Part shown: positions 17,375 through 25,841 of the stretch, piece by piece
Position numbering within the stretch: the stretch's first letter is position 1
Layout: every line of letters begins with the position of its first letter
Program-made: the position numbers and the translations under genes
The notes under the pieces: generated by a model
Database searches by the model: none
What the model was told of the DNA's origin: nothing
Seen by the model: only the letters and a program-made list of their open reading frames with translations
From: Chloroflexota bacterium
GTDB lineage: Bacteria; Chloroflexota; Dehalococcoidia; Lucifugimonadales; UBA3495
Length of the DNA: 64,000 bases
Direction of reading: 5' to 3'
Assembly: GCA_009840165.1 (NCBI GenBank)
Contig: VXOG01000067.1
Location: 103,222 to 167,221, forward strand

Positions 17375-17816
17375 TCCGACAGCGGCGGATTACTGCCAAT
17401 TCGCTGATTCCAGATTGGTTGATGCAGAGAGCCAATTTCAGATGGCTACTGCGCTTGACTACGAAAACAACATCGTTGGATATGCGAAAGTGGCTTCATT
17501 GATTTGGGACGCAGCCATAGATATTCTGTCAGCATTGGCCTTGCTGGATGGCGTGGAGGTTACCGGCGTATCCTCTGATATGCGTCGGTACGCTAGGTAC
17601 AACGTGCCGGAGAGCGTATTCAGGCACTGGCGCGATTTGGCCCGCTTACATAACTTCCAGCACAAACCCAACCTGTCTCAGAACGAGTTTCTCGTTGAGC
17701 TCTACTACACGGGCATTATGCTGGAACTGTTCAATCGGCGGCTGCCTCAGCCGTTACGATTGCCTGTGTCCAGTTTCGACTGGTTTTCTGCCAAAGTTCC
17801 ACAACACGACTCCTAA
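17367..17816 (+). CDS. Putative HEPN-like helical protein
   Basis: A 149-residue all-helical protein. The layout of an N-terminal helix (ADYCQFADSRLVDAESQFQ), a second (YAKVASLIWDAAIDILSALALL) and then RDLARLHNFQHKP resembles HEPN domains. R-x5-H in RDLARLH fits the Rx4-6H motif of HEPN RNases and is followed by ELYYTGIMLELFNRRL. Family membership is inferred from pattern only. HEPN proteins often act as toxins with a small antitoxin encoded next to them, and the gene here overlaps a 114-residue upstream partner. A quinone reductase gene follows after 15 bp. Confidence 0.5.
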   Translation: MPDPTAADYCQFADSRLVDAESQFQMATALDYENNIVGYAKVASLIWDAAIDILSALALLDGVEVTGVSSDMRRYARYNVPESVFRHWRDLARLHNFQHKPNLSQNEFLVELYYTGIMLELFNRRLPQPLRLPVSSFDWFSAKVPQHDS

Positions 17817-17831
17817 TGGAGAAACACGCCC

Positions 17832-18803
17832 ATGAAAGCATTGCGAATTGAAGAGTATGGCAGCGTCGATGTCTTGCAATGGAAAGACGCGCCTGAGCCG
17901 ACGCCCAGCCCGCACCAGGTGTTGATCAAGGTGGACTCGGCCGGCGTCAATTATGCGGACATAATGCGACGCCAGGGCAACTATCCCGGCCCCGACCTGC
18001 CGGCAACGCTGGGCCTGGAGGCCGCCGGCACCATCGCTGCGCTGGGGTCGGGCGTCACTGATGGTCGGCTGTCCGTGGGGCAGAAGGTGATGGCCATGGG
18101 GCCACAGGGCCAGGCGGAGTACGTGGCGGTCAACGCCAACTTCGTCTTCCCGTATCCCGACGGAATTGACCCGATCCACGCCGGCGGTATGCCCATCACC
18201 TTCCTCACGTCTTATCACTTGCTGAAGTCACGGGGCGCGATGCAGCCGGGCGACACGGTACTGATCCAGGCCGGCGCGTCCGGCGTGGGAACGGTGGCGA
18301 TTCAACTGGCGAAAGAATTGGGCGCGCGGGTCGTGGCCACCGCCTCCACCCAGGACAAGCTGGACCTGTGCCGCTCGCTGGGAGCAGACATTACCATCAA
18401 CTATACCGAAGCGGACTTTGAAGACGAGGTGAAGGCGCTCACTGACGGTCGCGGTGTGGCGCTGGTGCTGGAATGTGTGGGCGGGCCCGTTCTGGAGAAA
18501 TCGGTGCGTTGCGTCGCGTCCTACGGGCGGCTGGTCAGCTACGGCAACGCCAGCGGGCAGCCAGCTAACCTTTCCGCCGCTGACATCACCACGTTGAACC
18601 GCACGGTTATCGGGTTCAGCATGGGTCGTTCTCCTTTTGGCTCGCTGGACCACCAGGGCGCGATGAATGACCTGATTCCGATGATCACGGGTGGGAAACT
18701 GAAACTTATCGTTGACCGCATCTTGCCCATGTCGGAAGCCGGCGGCGCTCACCGGCACCTCGCCTCACGCGGCACGCGGGGCAAGGTGATCCTGACACCA
18801 TGA
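17832..18803 (+). CDS. Zinc-independent NAD(P)H:quinone oxidoreductase (MDR family)
   Basis: A 323-residue medium-chain dehydrogenase/reductase of the quinone oxidoreductase type. It has the N-terminal GroES-like domain (SAGVNYADIMRRQGNYPGPDLPATLGLEAAG) and a Rossmann domain (IQAGASGVGTVAIQLAKELGARVVATAS near residue 148). The Cys/His zinc ligands of alcohol dehydrogenases are missing, as expected for this group. GGAG lies upstream of ATG 17832. Its stop overlaps the methyltransferase start (ATGA, 18800-18803), so it heads a tight three-gene operon with a methyltransferase and an LLM enzyme. Confidence 0.87.
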   Translation: MKALRIEEYGSVDVLQWKDAPEPTPSPHQVLIKVDSAGVNYADIMRRQGNYPGPDLPATLGLEAAGTIAALGSGVTDGRLSVGQKVMAMGPQGQAEYVAVNANFVFPYPDGIDPIHAGGMPITFLTSYHLLKSRGAMQPGDTVLIQAGASGVGTVAIQLAKELGARVVATASTQDKLDLCRSLGADITINYTEADFEDEVKALTDGRGVALVLECVGGPVLEKSVRCVASYGRLVSYGNASGQPANLSAADITTLNRTVIGFSMGRSPFGSLDHQGAMNDLIPMITGGKLKLIVDRILPMSEAGGAHRHLASRGTRGKVILTP

Positions 18804-19648
18804 ACGCCGCAGCAAATTACGCCGCCGTCTATGACGCCGCGCTGGCGGCTGAAAGGTTCTCGGACCACCAAATGCCCGGAGATCACTGGGCGGACCTGGC
18901 CGAAATGTTCCGGCTGGATCCCAAGCGGACCAAGGACGCCAACCTGTCGGCGTTGGCCGCCTGCCTGGAGTCTTCGGATGTCCTGCTGGACGTTGGCGGC
19001 GGCGCGGGGCGCGTTTCTTTAGCGCTGGCCGACTGCGTACACGAGGTTGTGCTGGTCGAACCCTCCGAGGGTATGCGCGAGCAGTTCGTGATCGCCCGCG
19101 ACCAGGCTGGAATCACCAACACCCGCATCGCTACCGACTGGTGGATGGATTCCGACGAAACCGGAGATGTCATACACCTCTCCGACGTTACTTATTTCGT
19201 CAGGGACATCGCGCCGTTTGTTGAAAAGCTGCACAATTCCGCGTCCCGGCGCGTGATGATAACCGTATGGCGGCCAACGCCCGGGGACATGGGATCCGTG
19301 CTGCGCAGTATTGTTTTGGGGGAACGGCCTCCCCATTGGCCGGGATTGCCGGAACTGGCCGCCGTACTGTGGGAAATGGGATTGTTGCCCGAGATTCGTC
19401 CATTGCCCGATGAACCGTGGTGGTTGACTGACGCGGAACGTAGACTTTCAGACGCGGAGGCGGTGGATTTGGCGATGAGATGGCTGGATGCTGAAGATGA
19501 CCAAACACGCGCCGCGGTGTCGGATAAGCTGGACCAGATTTTTAACCGCGCGCCCGATGGATTGACACCGCGATGGCTGAACCAACCCAGGACGGTGTTG
19601 CTTACTTGGGAAACCGGTGGAAAGCCGCTGAGCATGGCGGGAGGATGA
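18800..19648 (+). CDS. Class I SAM-dependent methyltransferase
   Basis: A 282-residue protein with a class I methyltransferase fold. Motif I, VLLDVGGGAGRVSLALAD, lies near residue 55, then VVLVEPSEGMREQF for the ribose-binding acidic residue. The C-terminal half is unlike common methyltransferases, so the acceptor is unknown. It is translationally coupled to the quinone reductase by an ATGA overlap, and the LLM gene begins 2 nt after its stop, so all three probably act on one substrate pathway. Confidence 0.75.
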   Translation: MNAAANYAAVYDAALAAERFSDHQMPGDHWADLAEMFRLDPKRTKDANLSALAACLESSDVLLDVGGGAGRVSLALADCVHEVVLVEPSEGMREQFVIARDQAGITNTRIATDWWMDSDETGDVIHLSDVTYFVRDIAPFVEKLHNSASRRVMITVWRPTPGDMGSVLRSIVLGERPPHWPGLPELAAVLWEMGLLPEIRPLPDEPWWLTDAERRLSDAEAVDLAMRWLDAEDDQTRAAVSDKLDQIFNRAPDGLTPRWLNQPRTVLLTWETGGKPLSMAGG

Positions 19649-19649
19649 T

Positions 19650-20642
19650 ATGGAACGCATCGGCGTAGCCTTCACCGGGGGCGGCATGTCTCCCCCCGAA
19701 GTTGTGCAGTGCGTACAGCTTGCCGAGGAACTGGGCTACGAATCGGCGTGGGTAGCGGAGGGCCATGGCGGTGACCAGTTTTCCATCCTCACGGCCTGCG
19801 CGTTGGCGACTTCGCGGATACGGTTGGGCACCAGCATCAGCAGCGTGTACGTCCGCAGCGCGCCGACGATAGCGATGGCGGCGGCCTGCGTCGATCACTA
19901 CTCGCAAGGCAGGTTCATCCTCGGCCTGGGCAGCAGCCACAAGGTGCAGGTGGGGCCGGAGCATGGCCTGGAGTTTGCCGCGCCGATCCCGCGAGTTCGG
20001 GATACCGTTGACGTGGTGCGCCGGCTGCTGAGGGACGGAAATCTCGTGGACTATCAGGGAGAAGTCACCAACATCCAGTCCTTCGACCTACACTTCCCCG
20101 TCTTCCGTGCGGAGTTGCCCATTTATCTGGCGGCCGTGTTCCCCAAGATGCTGGAAATCGCCGGCGAAATCAGTCAGGGAGTCCTGTTGACCTGGTGCAC
20201 GCCGGAACACGCCCGTACCGCCGCGCATCACGTTGCCGCCGGAGCAGAGCGCTCCGGAGCCGATTCTTCGTCCGTGGAAGTGGCGACGCTTTTGTCGGTG
20301 TCCGCTAACGGCGGCGGGGATGGCGGGATGCGTCGAGTGGCCGCCACCTACGCCGGGCGATTCCCGCGTTACCGGCGATTGATGGCCGAGGCCGGCTTTG
20401 CCGACGAAGTGGAGGAGGTGCGGCGGGCGTGGCGAGAGGGCAACCTCGCCGAGGCTGAGCGGCTGGTGCCCCAGGGCCTGATCGACCGTATGTCGCTACC
20501 CAGCGATCCGGTTGCCCGGAAAGAGCGGTTGGCTGAATATCGGGGGGCCGGCATCACGCTGCCCATCATTGCCCCCAGGGTATCCGGCGTAAACGCCGCC
20601 GCGTCAGCCCAGGAAATCATCCGTGCCAACGCGCCGGCGTAA
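19650..20642 (+). CDS. LLM class flavin-dependent oxidoreductase (F420-type appearance)
   Basis: A 330-residue luciferase-like protein. The barrel motifs are GVAFTGGGMSPPEVVQCVQLAEELGYESAWVAEG, ATSRIRLGTSISSVYVRSAP, YSQGRFILGLGSSHK and ISQGVLLTWCTPEH. The pattern resembles the F420-dependent methylene-tetrahydromethanopterin reductase branch (PF00296), but cofactor choice is inferred. GGAGG lies 5 nt before ATG 19650. It is the last gene of the quinone reductase-methyltransferase-LLM operon. Confidence 0.83.
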   Translation: MERIGVAFTGGGMSPPEVVQCVQLAEELGYESAWVAEGHGGDQFSILTACALATSRIRLGTSISSVYVRSAPTIAMAAACVDHYSQGRFILGLGSSHKVQVGPEHGLEFAAPIPRVRDTVDVVRRLLRDGNLVDYQGEVTNIQSFDLHFPVFRAELPIYLAAVFPKMLEIAGEISQGVLLTWCTPEHARTAAHHVAAGAERSGADSSSVEVATLLSVSANGGGDGGMRRVAATYAGRFPRYRRLMAEAGFADEVEEVRRAWREGNLAEAERLVPQGLIDRMSLPSDPVARKERLAEYRGAGITLPIIAPRVSGVNAAASAQEIIRANAPA

Positions 20643-20660
20643 TAGTAGTGTCCGGTTCTG

Positions 20661-21035
20661 TTACTCCTCGTCGGCCGGCAGCCACGGGGACCAAAGAGTG
20701 ATGGGGATGGTGACCGAGACGCGCGGTTGATCGCCGACCACGGCGGTGGTGTGGCCTTGTCCGGTCAGGTCGTCGGCCATCAGGACGTCGCCGGCCCCGA
20801 ATCGTCGCTTGGTGCCGTCGCCGATGCCGATTTCCATCTCCCCTGCGAGCGTGATGACGTACTGCCGGCGCGGAGCGGTGTGCCAATCAGAGAAATAGCC
20901 CGGCTCGAAGCGGCGGAAGTTGACGCCGGGGGTTACCTGCATCCCGCTGTGTATCGCTCGATCAGAGGGCAAGTCCAAATCTTCAAAATGGGTCTGGCCA
21001 TCGTCGCCTGTGTAAATGCGCACGAACTCGGTCAT
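20661..21035 (-). CDS. Cupin domain protein
   Basis: A 124-residue small beta-barrel protein. The cupin pattern is visible as GVNFRRFEPGYFSDWHTAPRRQYVITLAGEMEIGIGDGTKRRFGAGDVLMADDLTGQG in short, with His in SDWH and GQGH as possible metal ligands and a Gly-rich turn between. Cupins include dioxygenases, isomerases and binding proteins, so no reaction is assigned. Start ATG 21035 has AGGAGG just upstream. It is convergent with the LLM operon and divergent from the tRNA-Thr gene. Confidence 0.75.
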   Translation of the reverse strand: MTEFVRIYTGDDGQTHFEDLDLPSDRAIHSGMQVTPGVNFRRFEPGYFSDWHTAPRRQYVITLAGEMEIGIGDGTKRRFGAGDVLMADDLTGQGHTTAVVGDQPRVSVTIPITLWSPWLPADEE

Positions 21036-21142
21036 GGTGCCTCCTGTTGTCGGTGTGGTTTGGATCACGCCCAGATCCGCGCTGCGGCAAACTGGGGCGT
21101 CGCCGGCGGTATTTTAGCGCATTGCGTATCCGTGCGGGGAAG

Positions 21143-21172
21143 TTGAGAAACCGGAGGCGGCCGTCGTACAAT
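21143..21172 (+). promoter_or_regulatory. Promoter of tRNA-Thr
   Basis: TTGAGA (21143-21148) and TACAAT (21167-21172) are spaced by 18 bp. The predicted start of transcription is only a few bases before the mature tRNA 5' end at 21182. Confidence 0.55.
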
Positions 21173-21181
21173 GTGACTGGC

Positions 21182-21257
21182 GCCGATGTAGCTCAGCCGG
21201 AAGAGCAGCGGTTTCGTAAACCGCAGGTCAAGGGTTCGAGTCCCTTCATCGGCTCCA
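21182..21257 (+). tRNA. tRNA-Thr (anticodon CGT)
   Basis: A complete cloverleaf. The acceptor GCCGATG (21182-21188) pairs fully with CATCGGC (21247-21253), followed by discriminator T and encoded CCA. The D arm is GCTCAG..GAGC, the anticodon stem GCGGT/ACCGC closes loop TTCGTAA with anticodon CGT (codon ACG), and the T arm is AAGGGTTCGAGTCCCTT. It sits between the cupin gene and the 3' end of the ABC permease operon. Confidence 0.95.
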
Positions 21258-21357
21258 GTTTTTCATTGTGGATGGGTACTGTACTGGGAACGGTATCAGC
21301 GGCGACGCCGGCCTGGGCGGTCCATGGAGAAGCGGGTTCCGGTGCCAGGGAACGAAT

Positions 21358-22275
21358 CTATCTCCCCCGTAACTTCGGGTCCCACGCGTCCCGCAGGGCA
21401 TCGCCCAGGAGGTTGAACCCGAACACCACGACGAAGATGGCCAGTCCTGGGAACATGGCGACCCAGGGGGCCGTCCTCACATGCTCCTCTGCGGCCCGCT
21501 TCAGCATTCCGCCCCAACTGGGGACGTCCGGGGGAACGCCCACCCCCAGGAAGCTGAGGGATGCCTCGATGGTGATCGCCAGCCCCAGGTAGTAGGTGGC
21601 TACCACCAGGGCTATCGCCATGCAATTGGGCGTGATGTGCCGAAATACCAAGCGCAAGGGGGAAGCCCCGATGGCCCGGGCCGCCAGTATGTAGTCCAAC
21701 TCCTTGGTGGTCAGCACCTGGGAGCGTACGGTTCGTATGACCGGCGCCAACATCCCAACTACGATGGCGATAATGACGTTTTGCAGAGATGATCCCAGCA
21801 CCGCCACAATTGCCAGGGCGATTATGAGGCCCGGCAAGGCCATCAACGAGTCAACCAACCTCTGGAACGCAAGGTCTATAATGCCGCCCGCGTAGGTGGT
21901 GAGCACTGCCAGGATGAACCCCAGCGCAATCCCCACCACCACGCTGCCGAAGCCTACGTACAATGAAATGCGCGCCCCGTGGATTACCCGGCTCAGCACG
22001 TCCCGGCCGGCGTGGTCGGTACCCATTATGTGACCTTGCTGCGGTGGCAGGTGGACGTTCTCCCGGCCCAGGCTCTCCTTGGGTTGATAGGGGGCTACGA
22101 CGTTGGCCAGTATGGCCATTATGATGAGCAGAATGGTGATTATGCCCCCGGCAGCCCCCAGGGGCTTGCTCCGGCAGAAGCGCACCAGTCCGGTTCTAAC
22201 ATCCTGACCCCAAGCTGCGACGCTGGCTCCCGCTCGGGTCGATGGTGACCCTTCGGATCTCTGTTGCTCTAACAT
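21358..22275 (-). CDS. ABC transporter permease, DppC/OppC type
   Basis: A 305-residue inner-membrane permease of the peptide/nickel importer family. A long N-terminal segment with one membrane helix (GGIITILLIIMAILANVV) is followed by the OppC signature NVHLPPQQGHIMGTDHAGRDVLSR and four to five more helices. The EAA coupling loop is ARAIGASPLRLVFRHITPN. It would pair with the DppB-type permease upstream. Start ATG 22275 is chosen at MLEQQRSEG; its ribosome site is weak. No ATP-binding genes follow before the window's tRNA, so the ATPase must come from elsewhere. Confidence 0.87.
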   Translation of the reverse strand: MLEQQRSEGSPSTRAGASVAAWGQDVRTGLVRFCRSKPLGAAGGIITILLIIMAILANVVAPYQPKESLGRENVHLPPQQGHIMGTDHAGRDVLSRVIHGARISLYVGFGSVVVGIALGFILAVLTTYAGGIIDLAFQRLVDSLMALPGLIIALAIVAVLGSSLQNVIIAIVVGMLAPVIRTVRSQVLTTKELDYILAARAIGASPLRLVFRHITPNCMAIALVVATYYLGLAITIEASLSFLGVGVPPDVPSWGGMLKRAAEEHVRTAPWVAMFPGLAIFVVVFGFNLLGDALRDAWDPKLRGR

Positions 22276-22358
22276 ATTCGTCCTGCTTTCAAGTTGTCGG
22301 GATGGCCCCGTGGCTCGAATCGCCGCGGGCAATTTGGCCGAGGTCCCCGGCTACGGCC

Positions 22359-23318
22359 TCACTGGTACCGTATCCTGGGATCCAGAATGCCGTAGATCAG
22401 GTCGATGATCAGGTTCAAGGTCAGCACCACTGCCGCAGTGAGCAGAACCACCGCCTGGATTACCACGAAGTCCCGGTGGATGATGCTCTCGATCAGGAAA
22501 GCCCCCAGGCCCGGTACGGCAAATATGGTTTCAATGATGATGGTGCCGCCCAGCAGACGGGCGAACTGGTAACCCGACACCGTGATGACGGGCAGGATGG
22601 CGTTCTTCAGTGCGTGTCTGCCCAGCACCCTGGTTTCGTGCAGCCCCTTGGACCGGGCAGTCCTCACGTAGTCTTCCCGCAGCACTTCCAGCATGGAGGA
22701 ACGGGTTACCCTGGCGGTGAAAGCCAGGTCGTGGATGGCGATGGCCAGAGCCGGGAAGAAAAGTTGCTTCAGGTTGAGGATCGGGTCCTCCCACAGGGTG
22801 GCGTAACCTAAGGGAGGCAACCAGTTGAAGACGTAGGCCAGGAAGTAGATTATGAGGATCGCCAACCAGAAAGTCGGCAGGGCTATCCCAACGAGGGTGA
22901 ATGACCGGCAGATGTAGTCGGGCCAGGTGTCCTGCCGCACGGCGGAAATCATGCCCATGGGCACGGCCACGACAAAAGCCATGAGGATGCCCATTATGGA
23001 TAATTGCAGGGTAACGGCAAACTTGTCCCGGATTTCGTCGGTGACCGGCTCCCGGTACCAGATTGAGATTCCCAAATCACCGCGCAGGATATCCCACAGC
23101 CAGTCGAAGTACTGGATATGAATGGGACGGTCCAGGCCCAGTTCCCGGCGCAGCTTTTCCAGGTCCTCATCGGTAACCGCTCCCGCCCCTTCCTCGCCGG
23201 TGAGGATGAACAGCGCAGCATCACCGGGGACCAGGAAGAAGAGGCCAAACACGATTACGGTAGTCAGAAGCATGGTGGGAATGAAGAGGCCTATCCTCCT
23301 CACCACGTAGCCTTTCAT
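22359..23318 (-). CDS. ABC transporter permease, DppB/OppB type
   Basis: A 319-residue membrane permease with the DppB N-terminus (MKGYVVRRIGLFIPTMLLTTVIVFGLFFLVPGD in brief). It has the following extracytoplasmic loop (LGLDRPIHIQYFDWL) and the EAA-type loop RTARSKGLHETRVLGRHALKNAILP. Six membrane segments are expected. GGAGGAG lies immediately before ATG 23318. It lies between the binding protein and the DppC-type permease in one minus-strand operon. The substrate could be a peptide, a nickel complex, an opine or a glycoside. Confidence 0.9.
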   Translation of the reverse strand: MKGYVVRRIGLFIPTMLLTTVIVFGLFFLVPGDAALFILTGEEGAGAVTDEDLEKLRRELGLDRPIHIQYFDWLWDILRGDLGISIWYREPVTDEIRDKFAVTLQLSIMGILMAFVVAVPMGMISAVRQDTWPDYICRSFTLVGIALPTFWLAILIIYFLAYVFNWLPPLGYATLWEDPILNLKQLFFPALAIAIHDLAFTARVTRSSMLEVLREDYVRTARSKGLHETRVLGRHALKNAILPVITVSGYQFARLLGGTIIIETIFAVPGLGAFLIESIIHRDFVVIQAVVLLTAAVVLTLNLIIDLIYGILDPRIRYQ

Positions 23319-23497
23319 CACTCCTCCCGACGGTTCGGTGACCATCCCATCCCGTAATCGGGAGTCAGAGGTCGCCGTCTATGCGTGGGTGTTCTCGCTC
23401 GTCTGTGTTGGACGACTATCCCTCAGACCAGGGACACTGTGTTGGTGCCCCTGGTCAGCCGGGTGCGGGGTCAAGATCAGACGAAAAGGCAGGGCCG

Positions 23498-25387
23498 TTA
23501 TTCGATGGGGGGAGCGTCCGGCCCGAGCAGCTCTGCGTCCGGGTCCCACCAAACGTGCTCCCAGGTCCAGATGGTATGCGGGTGGTAGGGCGGCCGCATA
23601 TTCTGCATCCGGTAGTCGATGATGCCGCTGGTGGCAGTCCAATAAAGGGGAACCCAATGGCCCTCCCCTTCGTTGAGGATTTCCGCCATCTCACGGAACA
23701 GCGCCCGTCGCACCTCCGAGTCCAGTTCCTTCCCTTGCAGATCCATCAACTCGGTAAAGCGGGGGTGGGCCCAGTTATGCGGGTTGCGGAGCGTGTCCAG
23801 GAAGTACCATTGGGCCAGCACGGTTTCCGGTTCCTTGAAGTAGAGGCCGGTGCCGATCTGGCTGAAGTCGTGGGTGCCGTCCCGCAACTGGGCGTAGAAA
23901 GTAGCCCGGTCGGCCACTTGCAGTTCCACATCGATGTTGAGTTTCTCCCTCAACTGGTCAGCCATCAACTCGCTGCCGGTCCGTGAAAACTTGCTCTGAT
24001 CCACGTTGTAGGTCAGCTTGAACCCGTCGGGGTAGCCCGCTTCGGTCATCAGCCGTTGGGCCTCGGTCACGTCGTCGGGATGCTTCCCGCCTTCGGCGCT
24101 GACGCGGAAGCCGGGCAACGACAAGACTTCTTCCTCACTGAGGGCGTAGCCAGGCGGGAAGAAATTGCCCACCAGGGCTGAGCCACCCTGGGCGATCTCA
24201 GCGATTTCGTGGCGGTCCAGGGCGAGGTAAATCGCCTTACGCACCCTGGGGTCATCCAGCGGCGGGCGGTTCCAGTGGATCCAGAAACCGTACACACCGG
24301 CCGCGCCGCCCTTCAGAACCCGCATCTTGCCGCCGGTCTCCTTCTGCACCTGCTCGACGTCCGCGAGCAGGATGCCGCCCATGTTGTACCGTCCCATAAC
24401 CTGCTGGGTCTTGAGGGTGGCCAGGCGTCGGGCGTAGTCGGTGATGATGAACACCTGCATGCCATCAGCATATGGCATGGGGTCCTTGAAATAATCGTTG
24501 TTGCGGTCGAACTCGTAGGAGTCGCCTTTCTTCCAGGACCTGAACTTCCAGGGGCCGGAGCCGAAGGTGTTTTTGAAGCAGCAGTTGAAGTCGTCCTGGC
24601 TCACGCTCTCCAGGGCCTTGGGATACATCTTGTAGTAATCCACCGCCAGCCAACCCAGGGCCGTCGAGGAGGGGAACTTCAGGGGCATCACCACCGTTTT
24701 GTCGTCCACCGCCACTGCGGAACCGTGCTCGTAAAAGGTACGGATGGCAGTGACCCGGCCCCGCGTGACGTCGGGTTGCGCCATTCGGTTGAGGCTCCAA
24801 ACGATGTCCTCGGCAGTCACGGGGGTGCCGTCGTGCCAGTTGGCATCGTGCAGGTGAAACACGAAATTCTTGCCGCCGTCCTTGATCTCCCAACTCTGGG
24901 CCAGGTCGCCGATAATCTCTTTCGGCTCCTGGGGGTTGTACATCAGGAGTTGGTTGAACCGGGGGCCGGAGGGCAAAAGGGTAGTGGTGGAACTGGCTCC
25001 GTAGTGCACGTCCAGGAACCCGGGGTTGGCCCTATGCACGAAGACGAAGTCCCCATTGTAGTGGTGATCGGCGCCAATGCTCACCCAGTCCGGACGCTCC
25101 GTCTCGTGAACGCCGGCTACTGGGGTGGCGAACACCACCTTCTCTATTGGGACCTCTTTTACTACCTCTTTCTCAACCTCAACTATTTTCTCCTTCTCCA
25201 CTTGCACCTGGACTTCCCTGGTGACCTCTACCTCTTTCACGACCTCCCTCTCGACGACCTGCGGTTCCGCCTGTTGGACGGGTTGCGCGGGTTGCCCGGC
25301 GGTGCCGCAAGCGACAATCAACAGGATCACCAAGGTCAGAGATGATACTGCCAATGCCCTAAGATTCAGGGTCCTCATGTACGTCAC
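23498..25387 (-). CDS. ABC transporter substrate-binding lipoprotein, peptide/nickel type (SBP_bac_5)
   Basis: A 629-residue extracytoplasmic binding protein. The lipobox (LVILLIVACG) has Cys near residue 26. A linker of about 45 residues of Val/Glu/Lys repeats (EREVVKEVEVTREVQ, VEKEVVKEVPIEK) precedes the family-5 binding fold (ETLVPL-type start, WHDGTPVTAEDIVWSLNRM, DDPRVRKAIYLALDRHEIAE). The GTG start at 25387 follows AGGAGG by 7 nt; ATG 25378 is possible. Such charged linkers are common in Chloroflexota binding proteins and probably hold the domain away from the membrane. A candidate promoter is at 25460-25489. Confidence 0.88.
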   Translation of the reverse strand: MTYMRTLNLRALAVSSLTLVILLIVACGTAGQPAQPVQQAEPQVVEREVVKEVEVTREVQVQVEKEKIVEVEKEVVKEVPIEKVVFATPVAGVHETERPDWVSIGADHHYNGDFVFVHRANPGFLDVHYGASSTTTLLPSGPRFNQLLMYNPQEPKEIIGDLAQSWEIKDGGKNFVFHLHDANWHDGTPVTAEDIVWSLNRMAQPDVTRGRVTAIRTFYEHGSAVAVDDKTVVMPLKFPSSTALGWLAVDYYKMYPKALESVSQDDFNCCFKNTFGSGPWKFRSWKKGDSYEFDRNNDYFKDPMPYADGMQVFIITDYARRLATLKTQQVMGRYNMGGILLADVEQVQKETGGKMRVLKGGAAGVYGFWIHWNRPPLDDPRVRKAIYLALDRHEIAEIAQGGSALVGNFFPPGYALSEEEVLSLPGFRVSAEGGKHPDDVTEAQRLMTEAGYPDGFKLTYNVDQSKFSRTGSELMADQLREKLNIDVELQVADRATFYAQLRDGTHDFSQIGTGLYFKEPETVLAQWYFLDTLRNPHNWAHPRFTELMDLQGKELDSEVRRALFREMAEILNEGEGHWVPLYWTATSGIIDYRMQNMRPPYHPHTIWTWEHVWWDPDAELLGPDAPPIE

Positions 25388-25841
25388 TTTTGTGCCTCCT
25401 CTTGACGATATTCGTCCGAAAAATGGCGTGTGGGACAATAACCGACGCTTGTGGCTGCCAATAGAAACAGAGAACGTTACAGATGTCAAGGGCGGAGCAA
25501 GGGCGTATTGAGAAAATCGCCAAAATAACCGCGGATCTACCGTTTCCCGTCACAATCGGTCGAAAGAGGCGAAGATTCCTTCCGAGATGATCCTACGTCG
25601 GATGTTTTCCCGTCAGGATGCCGCAGTCCGATTCCCCTCTCGGGCTCTACAACACTCAGGCTGGTATATTGTTTCGGCGGGAATGGTTGACGCGGGACAG
25701 CTTCTTGGCGTTCAATGGGCCGGGACGCCCACCGTTTTCCTTTTTCGGGCCCTTAAAAAGGCTATTCCGGAAATAAACCGAAAATAAGGCGGTAGGTTTA
25801 CTGGAGCCAGCCGTAGGACCATTCCTGGTCGAGGGGTTGCC
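25388..25841. other. Divergent intergenic region
   Basis: About 450 bases between the ABC importer operon (minus) and the propeller-protein gene (plus). It holds the candidate importer promoter at 25460-25489. No convincing reading frame or repeat is seen; the right half must carry the plus-strand promoter, but I could not place it. Confidence 0.5.
25460..25489 (-). promoter_or_regulatory. Candidate promoter of the ABC importer operon
   Basis: On the minus strand a perfect TTGACA (25484-25489) stands 18 bp upstream of TCTATT (25460-25465), about 75 bp before the binding-protein start. The -10 matches consensus at four of six bases, so this is moderate evidence. Confidence 0.4.

Noticed and set aside
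24209..25345. Plus-strand frame of about 378 codons opposite the ABC binding protein
   Set aside because: The opposite strand encodes a complete binding lipoprotein; the Leu-rich tail is only the reverse reading of the Val/Glu/Lys linker.
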